Shown here: piece by piece, positions 1 through 9,410 of the stretch
How the letters are laid out: every line of letters starts with the position of its first letter
Numbering within the stretch: position 1 is the stretch's first letter
DNA from: Magnetospirillum sp902729445
GTDB lineage: Bacteria > Pseudomonadota > Alphaproteobacteria > Rhodospirillales > Magnetospirillaceae
Length of the DNA stretch: 64,000 nucleotides
Assembly: GCF_902729445.1 (NCBI RefSeq)
Contig: NZ_CACVCE010000012.1
Span: forward strand, 1-64,000
Direction of reading: 5' to 3'
Notes under the pieces: generated by a model
Told to the model about the DNA's origin: nothing
What the model saw: only the letters and a program-made list of their open reading frames with translations
The model's database searches: none
Made by a program: the position numbers and the translations under genes

Positions 1-1
1 G

Positions 2-66
2 GGGTCAAGCCCGGCCATGACGACGAGGGGTGTGGACGGCACTGGGTCAAGCCCGCGGATGACGAG
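2..66. repeat. Two REP-like repeat copies
   Basis: Two related copies of a short palindromic repeat lie downstream of the chemoreceptor gene. The first (about 2-25) carries the half-site TCAAGCCCGGCCATGACGA and is cut by the window edge. The second (about 43-66) is a diverged copy (TCAAGCCCGCGGATGACGA). The same unit occurs in full around 44.8-45.4 kb. Possible roles are a transcript-end hairpin or a dispersed non-autonomous element. Confidence 0.6.
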
Positions 67-100
67 TTGAAAATCCGGTCCCACTAAACTCAGGCAGATT

Positions 101-1819
101 CTACACCGACTTGACGCTGCCCAGGAAAGTCTCGACGTGCTTGCCCAGGCTGGCGCCCGATTCGGCCAGGACGTCGGCGACCTTGTTCATGGATTCGGCG
201 ATATCGCCGGTCTCGGACGCCGCCCTCGACACCTCGCCGATATTGCGGGTGACATGGTGGTTGCCGTCGGCGGCTTCCTGAACGTTGCGGACGATTTCCT
301 GGGTGGCGGCGTTTTGCTCCTCGACCGCAGCCGCGATCGACGAGACCACCTCGTCGACCTGGCCAATGGCCGAGCCGACCGTCTTGATGGCATCGACGGC
401 GCCCTGGGTCGAGGTCTGGATCTCGCCGATCTGCATGGCGATCTCGTTGGTGGCCTGCGCCGTCTGGTTGGCCAGGGCCTTGACCTCGTTGGCGACGACC
501 GCGAAGCCCTTGCCCGCCTCGCCGGCCCGGGCCGCCTCGATGGTCGCGTTCAGGGCCAAGAGATTGGTGCGTGACGCGATGTCGTTGATCAGCTTGACGA
601 TCTCGCCGATCTTGCCGGCCGAGGCGCTGAGCCCTTCGATGGTCTGGTCGGCGGCGGACACGCCATCGACCGCGTCGCGGGTGATGCGGGTGGAATCCTG
701 GACGCGCCGGCTGATTTCCATGGTCGAGGCCCCCAGTTCCTCGGCGGCGCTGGCCACCGTCTGGATGTTGGCCGACGCCTGTTCCGCCGCCGCGGCGACG
801 GCGGCACTGCGCTGGCTGGTCTGGCTGGCCGCGTCATGCAGGCTGTTCGATGTGGCGTGGACGTTCTGCACGGTGATATCGACCTTGGCGATGACGCGGC
901 GGATCATCACGTCGAAATCGGCGGTCAGCAGCTCTCGGGTGCGGCCGCGGGCCAGTTCGCGTTCCTGGTCGGCGCGGGCCTGGGCTTCCATCTGGCGGCC
1001 CAGGATCAACTGCTCCTTGAAATGGCTGACCGCACGGGCCATCAGGCCGATTTCATCCTTGCGGGTGGTCGACGGCACGGCGACATCAAGGTGGTCGGCG
1101 GCCAGTTCCTCCATCACCCCGGTCATCTCGCCCAGCGGGCGCACCACCGACCGGGTCACCAGGGCGCCGACGATGGCGCCTACCAGGATCGACAGCACCC
1201 CCAGCCCCATGACGAAGCCCATGGCGTCGCTGGCGCCCTTGACGTTGGCGGTCGAGGTGGCCGACAGGTCGGCGGCGGCCTTGTCGACCTTGGTGGTGAT
1301 CATCGTGCCGCCTTGGGTGGCGGCGTCCTGGATGCGGCCGGCGACCGCGTCGAACGCCTCCATCATGGCGTTGCCGGCTTTCGGTCCGCCGGCGACATAG
1401 GCTTCGGCCATCTTCAGGCCGGTCGCGTAATAGGGCTCGAAATCGACACCCATCTGGTCGAGCAGGCGGCTCATCTCGGGCATGCCGGCGGCGCTGGCCA
1501 CCTTCTTGGCCTCGACCAGGCGGCTGCGGAAGGTGTCGGCGTGGGCGGCGGCCTGCTTGAGGCCGTCATCCAGGCCATCCTGGCCGCGGGTGGCCGAGAT
1601 GTCTTGCAGGAATTGCTGGACCTGCACCACTTCCAGGCGCAGCGAACGCAAATGCCCCAGCAGCACGATGTCGGTCTTGGTGAAGGATTCCACCGCCTGC
1701 AGATTCTCGACGATTCCTTCCTGCAGATCGACGATGGCATGGCGGGTGACCAGCAGCGACACCACGAACGAGGCGAAAATCGCCGCCAGCATTCCGAACA
1801 GCTTGAACTTCAGCGACAT
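101..1819 (-). CDS. Methyl-accepting chemotaxis protein
   Basis: Transmembrane chemoreceptor that would signal to CheA/CheW and so bias flagellar rotation. The 572-residue protein has a membrane segment at about 8-26, a periplasmic helical sensor region, a second membrane segment near 201-226, a HAMP domain to about 280, and a C-terminal signalling domain. The conserved hairpin tip is visible (INDIASRTNLLALNATIEAA, then AGEAGKGFAVVANEVK). The start at 1819 was chosen because it follows a G-rich ribosome-binding stretch and begins directly with a membrane anchor (MSLKFKLFGML). An in-frame extension to 1882 is polar and lacks support. The ligand cannot be predicted, because the periplasmic part matches no sensor domain I can name. 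No CheR-docking pentapeptide is visible at the C-terminus. Confidence 0.93.
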   Translation of the reverse strand: MSLKFKLFGMLAAIFASFVVSLLVTRHAIVDLQEGIVENLQAVESFTKTDIVLLGHLRSLRLEVVQVQQFLQDISATRGQDGLDDGLKQAAAHADTFRSRLVEAKKVASAAGMPEMSRLLDQMGVDFEPYYATGLKMAEAYVAGGPKAGNAMMEAFDAVAGRIQDAATQGGTMITTKVDKAAADLSATSTANVKGASDAMGFVMGLGVLSILVGAIVGALVTRSVVRPLGEMTGVMEELAADHLDVAVPSTTRKDEIGLMARAVSHFKEQLILGRQMEAQARADQERELARGRTRELLTADFDVMIRRVIAKVDITVQNVHATSNSLHDAASQTSQRSAAVAAAAEQASANIQTVASAAEELGASTMEISRRVQDSTRITRDAVDGVSAADQTIEGLSASAGKIGEIVKLINDIASRTNLLALNATIEAARAGEAGKGFAVVANEVKALANQTAQATNEIAMQIGEIQTSTQGAVDAIKTVGSAIGQVDEVVSSIAAAVEEQNAATQEIVRNVQEAADGNHHVTRNIGEVSRAASETGDIAESMNKVADVLAESGASLGKHVETFLGSVKSV

Positions 1820-2111
1820 GCGCCCCCCACCGGTTTGGCCCGGCCCGCGAAGAATTTCGCTCGGCCTGCGCCGTCTACCCAAACCCTACCAAGAGCATAA
1901 GGGCTTTCGAGTGGGGAAGGCCATTGATTTATCAATAACTTAGTGTCTGCTAATAAAAGATGAGTCTGATCTTGGTGGGCCGGCCCTTCAGGCCTGCGGC
2001 AAGAAATGGCCCCGCCGCACATCGCCTCACGGACCAACCAACGGCAGATGGCGCATTCACCCTTTGCCTTCGCCGCAAACCGTGCAACATGCTGTTTACG
2101 TTAAGGGTTTC

Positions 2112-2762
2112 ATGGATTCGGACATGGTCCATCACACAGACGATAGCCTCGGCCCACGGGCAAACTCTTCAAGAGGAACCCCTGTCGACGAGGATGGCGC
2201 GCCGCGGGTCTCGCTGAAGTTCAATCAGCTTTCGCACGGGCCGTCGCCCTGGCTGCTGATCTTCAGGATTCATTCCAGAACCCACAAGGTCTGCTGGCTG
2301 GGCCCCATGTATCTCCTGCCCGTGATCGGCTATTTGATCTATTTGGGCTATGGCGAAAATGCCGCGATGGTCGTCGGCCTGGTTTGGATCGCCTGGTCCT
2401 TTTTGTCGGCCCCGCTGATCGGACTGGCTATCCGCAATTGGGGCGACCGGTTCCTTGGCTGCGACTTTTCGCGCAACATCAACCCCACCAAAATGGAACG
2501 CCGCATCGCCGAAATCGGCATGTTGGTGCCGATCCTTTCCGGTCTTGCCTATATTGGCATGGCCCTCATTGCCAATGGCTTCCACGAGATCCTGGCAAGT
2601 CTTGGCAGCGGTTTGGCCGTTGCGGTTTTCCTGACCTTTTTTGGCGCCTTCATTCTTCCCTTCCTGATCATCGTCGGCACCGGCTTCAAACTGCGCCCGG
2701 TTATTGACGACGTCGATCGCAGTGAAGAGGTCAGCGTCATGCTACAGGGCAGCAATAGCTGA
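2112..2762 (+). CDS. Hypothetical multi-pass membrane protein
   Basis: The 216-residue protein has a polar N-terminus of about 55 residues followed by roughly four hydrophobic segments (starting near MYLLPVIGYLIYLGY, then MVVGLVWIAWSFLSAPLIGL, and two segments near the C-terminus). The layout resembles small inner-membrane proteins with a cytoplasmic N-terminal tail, but I do not recognise the family. The ATG at 2112 follows an AAGGG-like ribosome-binding site; an extension to 2064 lacks one. The 3' end is followed by about 180 bases without a gene and then tRNA-Arg. Function unknown. Confidence 0.7.
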   Translation: MDSDMVHHTDDSLGPRANSSRGTPVDEDGAPRVSLKFNQLSHGPSPWLLIFRIHSRTHKVCWLGPMYLLPVIGYLIYLGYGENAAMVVGLVWIAWSFLSAPLIGLAIRNWGDRFLGCDFSRNINPTKMERRIAEIGMLVPILSGLAYIGMALIANGFHEILASLGSGLAVAVFLTFFGAFILPFLIIVGTGFKLRPVIDDVDRSEEVSVMLQGSNS

Positions 2763-2946
2763 CGAGCCACACCCCAGCGACATCCGGCGACGCTGCCGCG
2801 GCGACATCACGCCACCAAGCGCTCGGCCAGGACCGAGGCGATCCGCATCTTGCCCGACCCCTGCCTTCCGAGGGCGGCGGTCGTTTCCCCCTTTGCCTTC
2901 CCGCCCGGCTTGCGCTATATGAACCCTTCGCCGTTCGCGGCCTTGC

Positions 2947-3023
<77 letters not shown>

Positions 3024-3053
3024 ATCTCTCTCTTTCCACGCCGCCAATATCCG

Positions 3054-4502
3054 CTAAGGCGTCGATGCCAGCGGGACGGTGACGCTTACCCGCGTTCCCT
3101 GGCCCGGCTCCGAGAACAGGCTCAGTCGTCCGCCCTGCATCTCGGCAAAACTGCGACATAACGGCAGGCCCAGTCCGGTGCCCTCCAAGGCGGGGGAGCC
3201 GTGCTCGATCTGGACGAAGGGGCGCATCGCCGCTTCCGCTTCGGCTGCGGTCATGCCTTGGCCGGTGTCGCTGACGCTGATTTCGGCGAAGCCGCCGCTG
3301 GCGGTGGCCGCCAGGGTGATGGTGCCGCCGCGCGGGGTGAACTTGACGGCGTTGGTCATCAGGTTCAGCAGGATCTGCTTGGTGGTGCGGCGGTCGGCCC
3401 ACAGGCCGGGCAGGTCGTCGGGCATCCGGTTGACCAGGGTGATGCCCTTCCGGGCCGCCTGAAGCTCCAGCATGGTCAGGGCTTCGGGCGCCACCTCCTG
3501 GACAAGGAAGGATTCGGGATAAAGATGGTATTCGCCGGCCTCGATCTTCGACAGGTCCAGAATCTCGTTGATCAGGCTAAGGAGATAGGTGCCGCTGCTG
3601 CAGATATCGTGGGCATATTCCACGTATCGCGCCGGCGTGATCGGCCCGAACACCTCCGAGCGGATCAGGTCGGAAAAGCCGATGATGGCGTTGAGCGGCG
3701 TGCGAAGTTCATGGCTCATGGAGGCCATGAATTTCGATTTGAACTGGTTGGCGTGGTCGGCGCGGTCACGCTCGACCCGCAATTCCGCCGTCCGTTCCTC
3801 GACGGCGGTGCGCAGCAAGCGATTGATGCGCGTTTCCGAGTGAAGCACCGCCAGTCCCATGGCGAAGGTCAAGACCAGCACCAGGCCACTAAGACCCAGG
3901 GTGCGGGTCAAGGTGCCGGACAGGGTGTTCTGAAGGGCGGCGGAATTCCGGTCGGACAAGGTCGTGTAGTAATCGGCGAACTCGACGATGGTGTTTTGCA
4001 GGTCGAGCTGTTGGGTTCGGGCTTCGCGCATCGCGGACAGGAATGCCTCGCTGCCGGGGTTCTCGACGGCCAATTCCATGGCGTGGTCGACGATCGGGCG
4101 CATCGTCATGATCGCCTTGCCCATGCGGGCAAAGAAGGTCTGCTCCACCTCGTTCAGCCCCATCTGTTCCAATTCCAGGCGGGCTTCGATCATATGGCGG
4201 GCATGCTCGTTGAACTTCTGGCGTTCCTCGTCGCGTTCGAAATAGTCGTCGATCGTGGCGACGTAGGACAGCATGTAGGTGCGGTAATACACGATTTCAC
4301 GCATCGCCGCCGCCAGCTTGGCCTTTTCGCGCAGGACGATGTTCTGGTCATAGGCCGCCTTCGATACGTCCAGATAGGACGAGACCAGATAGACCAAGGT
4401 GGCGATGCAGGCGAAAATCGTCGCCAGCCCCCCGAACAGGACGACGTTCGACCGCAGCCGCGACGCGGGTCGTGCGCCCATGGATGCTTGCCACCGGGTC
4501 AC
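3054..4502 (-). CDS. Membrane sensor histidine kinase
   Basis: Two-component sensor of 482 residues. An N-terminal membrane helix (about 20-42) and a second one (about 203-222) enclose a helical periplasmic sensor domain of about 160 residues. A coiled linker leads to a HisKA domain with the phospho-acceptor H264 in SMSHELRTPLN. The ATPase domain follows, with N box (NLMTNAVKF), G1 (DTGQGM) and G2 (GTGLGLPL). The GTG at 4502 follows the G-run GGGGGG at a suitable distance; an ATG at 4481 is an alternative. No partner response regulator is adjacent, so this is an orphan kinase. The stimulus is unknown. Confidence 0.88.
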   Translation of the reverse strand: MTRWQASMGARPASRLRSNVVLFGGLATIFACIATLVYLVSSYLDVSKAAYDQNIVLREKAKLAAAMREIVYYRTYMLSYVATIDDYFERDEERQKFNEHARHMIEARLELEQMGLNEVEQTFFARMGKAIMTMRPIVDHAMELAVENPGSEAFLSAMREARTQQLDLQNTIVEFADYYTTLSDRNSAALQNTLSGTLTRTLGLSGLVLVLTFAMGLAVLHSETRINRLLRTAVEERTAELRVERDRADHANQFKSKFMASMSHELRTPLNAIIGFSDLIRSEVFGPITPARYVEYAHDICSSGTYLLSLINEILDLSKIEAGEYHLYPESFLVQEVAPEALTMLELQAARKGITLVNRMPDDLPGLWADRRTTKQILLNLMTNAVKFTPRGGTITLAATASGGFAEISVSDTGQGMTAAEAEAAMRPFVQIEHGSPALEGTGLGLPLCRSFAEMQGGRLSLFSEPGQGTRVSVTVPLASTP

Positions 4503-4594
4503 CGTGATCGCCCCCCAAATTGCGTCCCCGATCCGACAAGGGGTAGTGAAACACGGTTGCTGTTTCGATCCTAGACGGGATATGCCTGATTATA

Positions 4595-4621
4595 CCAACG
4601 GTCGAAACCATCGACCGTTGG
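4595..4621 (-). terminator. Hairpin after gyrB
   Basis: A perfect 11-bp stem (CCAACGGTCGA / TCGACCGTTGG, 5-base loop) starts five bases beyond the gyrB stop codon on the minus strand. It is followed by TATAATCAGG rather than a strong T-tract, so it may act as a transcript-end or stability hairpin rather than a classical intrinsic terminator. Confidence 0.5.
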
Positions 4622-4625
4622 GCGG

Positions 4626-7052
<2,427 letters not shown>

Positions 7053-7069
7053 CGAAATTGATCCTCTGC

Positions 7070-8221
7070 TCACTCATCATGGGCGACGGAGGACTCCGCC
7101 ACCTTGAAGAACTGCGCCCGTTCGCCGAAGCCGGCGAACAGATGGGCGTCGGTGCCGGTCAGCCAGCTTTGCGCCGACAGCCCGGCCAATTGGTCGAACA
7201 AGGCGTTGCGGCGCTCCTCGTCCAGATGCGCCGCCACCTCGTCCAACAACATCAGCGGCGCGATGCCGCTGACGGCCGTCTTGACCCGGGCCTGGGCCAG
7301 GACGATGGACACCAGGACCGCCTTCTGCTCGCCGGTCGAGCATTGCCCCGCCGGCATGTCCTTGGCGGCGTGCCACACCCCGACATCGGTGCGGTGCGGC
7401 CCGAAGGTCGCCGCCCCCGCCGCCCCGTCACGCGCGCGCGCGCGTAAGAGAGCGGCCCGGACCATGTCCTCGGCCTGGGCCATGTCGGCCCCGGCCAGCA
7501 TCTCCTCGACCTCGCCGGCCAGCGTCAGGCGCGCCGCCGGAAACGGCCCGCTTTGACCGCCGGCCTCGGCGTTCAGCCGTTCGGCCGCCCGGACCCGGGC
7601 TGAAGCCATCGCCACCCCGTGGCGGGCCATGCCGTCCTCCAGCATCGCCAGCCAAGCCCCGTCGGCTCCGCCCCCCTTCAAAAGCCGCGTGCGTTCCCGC
7701 ATCGCATGCTCGTAGGCGGCGGCATGGGCGCCGTGCTCGGCTTCCTGGCCCAGCGTCAGCCGGTCGAGGAAGCGGCGCCGTCCGCCGGCACCTTCGATCA
7801 GCAACCGGTCCATCGCCGGCGTCAGCCACAGGGCCGAGGTCAACAGCCCCAATTGCTGGGCCTTGGCGACGCGGCCGCCGATCTTGACCACCCGGCGTTC
7901 GGTGCCGGGCTGGCGGCCGGTGCCGATCTCGACCTGGCCGTCCGGCCCATCCAGAACCGCCGCCACGCCCCAGCCGTCGACGGCGGCGCCCTTGCGCGTG
8001 ACCTCGGCCAGGGTGGCGCGGCGCAATCCGCGTCCCGGCGTCAGGAATGACAGCGCTTCCAGAAGGTTGGTCTTGCCCGCCCCGTTGGGGCCGGTCAGCA
8101 CCACCGGACGCGCATCGGCGTCCAGGCGCAGGAAGCGGTAACAACGGAAATCGGTCAGCGTCAGACGGCGAACCGCCAGATGCTGCGACCGCAGGCTGGT
8201 ATCCTCGCGCTCCGTGATCAC
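7070..8221 (-). CDS. recF: DNA replication and repair protein RecF
   Basis: SMC-like ATPase that works with RecO and RecR to load RecA at gapped DNA. The 383-residue protein has a Walker A motif GPNGAGKT at 44-51, a signature-like motif around CSTGEQKA and a Walker B region LMLLDEVAAHLD. The start is a GTG whose last bases overlap the dnaN TGA stop (GTGA, 4 bp), which points to translational coupling with the clamp gene. The homopolymeric CGCGCG stretch near 7430 lies within the gene without breaking the frame. Confidence 0.97.
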   Translation of the reverse strand: MITEREDTSLRSQHLAVRRLTLTDFRCYRFLRLDADARPVVLTGPNGAGKTNLLEALSFLTPGRGLRRATLAEVTRKGAAVDGWGVAAVLDGPDGQVEIGTGRQPGTERRVVKIGGRVAKAQQLGLLTSALWLTPAMDRLLIEGAGGRRRFLDRLTLGQEAEHGAHAAAYEHAMRERTRLLKGGGADGAWLAMLEDGMARHGVAMASARVRAAERLNAEAGGQSGPFPAARLTLAGEVEEMLAGADMAQAEDMVRAALLRARARDGAAGAATFGPHRTDVGVWHAAKDMPAGQCSTGEQKAVLVSIVLAQARVKTAVSGIAPLMLLDEVAAHLDEERRNALFDQLAGLSAQSWLTGTDAHLFAGFGERAQFFKVAESSVAHDE

Positions 8222-9336
8222 ACCCGCATCGGCATCAGCACATAGACGGCGCTGCCATCGGCGGAATCCTTGACCACCGTCGGGCTGGCGGCGTCGGCCA
8301 TCGAGAAGCGGGCGCCGTCTCCCTCGACCTGGGACAAGATGTCCAGCAGGTAGCGGGAGTTGAAGCCGATTTCCAACGGCGCGGCGTCGTAATTGGCCTC
8401 GATTTCCTCGGTGGCGTTGCCGTTCTCGGGGCTGGAGGCCGACAGGGTGACGGTGCCCTTTTCCAGGGCCAGCTTGATGGCGCGGCTTTTCTCGGTCGAA
8501 ATGGCCGAGACGCGGTCGACTGCCTGGGCGAAGCTTTTCACATCGACGTCCAGGGTCTTGTCATTGCCCTCGGGGATGACCCGCTCGTAATCGGGGAAGG
8601 TGCCGTCGATCAGCTTGCTGGTCAGCACCGCATCACCGAAGGCGAAGCGGATCTTGGTTTCCGACAGCGACACGGTGATTTCGCACTCGGTCTCGTCGAT
8701 CAGCTTGCGAATCTCGTTGACGGTCTTCCTGGGCACGATGATGCCCGGCATGCCCGCCGCGCCGTCGGGACGGGTGATTTCCACCCGGGCCAGGCGATGG
8801 CCGTCGGTGGCGGCGGCGCGCAACACCTCGCCAGCCGGCGAGGTCGCGGCATGCAGGTAGATGCCGTTCAGGTAATAGCGGGTTTCCTCGGTCGAGATGG
8901 CGAAGCGCGTGCGGTCGATCAGCGTCTTCAGCTCGGCGGCCGACAGGGCGAAGGCGTGGGGCAGCTCGCCGCCCGACAGCACCGGGAAATCCTCGACCGG
9001 CAGGCAGGACAGCGAGAATTTCGACCGCCCCGAGCGCAGCGACAGCAGGCCGTCCTCGGAATGGTACTCGATCTCGACCTGGCTGCCGTCGGGCAGCTTG
9101 CGCACGATCTCGTAGAAGGTGTGGGCCGGGGCGGTGGTGGCGCCCGGCCGGCTGACGTCGGCCGGCACCGTCTCGACGATGTCGAGATCCATGTCGGTGG
9201 CGTTCAAGGACAGCGAGCCGGGACGGCCCTCAAGCTTGACGTTGGACAGGATCGGGATGGTGTTGCGGCGTTCGACGACACTCTGGACGTGAGCCAGGGA
9301 CTTCAACAGCTGGGAGCGCTCGATGGTCAGCTTCAT
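8218..9336 (-). CDS. dnaN: DNA polymerase III sliding clamp (beta subunit)
   Basis: Processivity clamp that encircles DNA and tethers DNA polymerase III and repair proteins. The 372 residues match the usual bacterial beta-clamp length (three repeated domains). Recognisable motifs are MKLTIERSQLLKSLAHVQ at the start, RTRFAISTEETRYYLNGI in the middle and VYVLMPMRV at the end. The gene overlaps recF by 4 bp. A 74-base gap separates it from the upstream TPR/glycosyltransferase gene, leaving room for its own promoter near the AT-rich CAGTATATCACAGC. Confidence 0.98.
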   Translation of the reverse strand: MKLTIERSQLLKSLAHVQSVVERRNTIPILSNVKLEGRPGSLSLNATDMDLDIVETVPADVSRPGATTAPAHTFYEIVRKLPDGSQVEIEYHSEDGLLSLRSGRSKFSLSCLPVEDFPVLSGGELPHAFALSAAELKTLIDRTRFAISTEETRYYLNGIYLHAATSPAGEVLRAAATDGHRLARVEITRPDGAAGMPGIIVPRKTVNEIRKLIDETECEITVSLSETKIRFAFGDAVLTSKLIDGTFPDYERVIPEGNDKTLDVDVKSFAQAVDRVSAISTEKSRAIKLALEKGTVTLSASSPENGNATEEIEANYDAAPLEIGFNSRYLLDILSQVEGDGARFSMADAASPTVVKDSADGSAVYVLMPMRV

Positions 9337-9410
9337 GGCGTTCTGGATGGATCCGTTGATGCCTTGTGGTCCCGCTGGCAGGCAGGGTCGCGCAGTATAT
9401 CACAGCAAGG

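Noticed and set aside
1923..1936. ATTGAT-TT-ATCAAT palindrome as an FNR site
   Set aside because: The spacer is two bases rather than four and no promoter geometry supports it. It may be a chance AT-rich palindrome.
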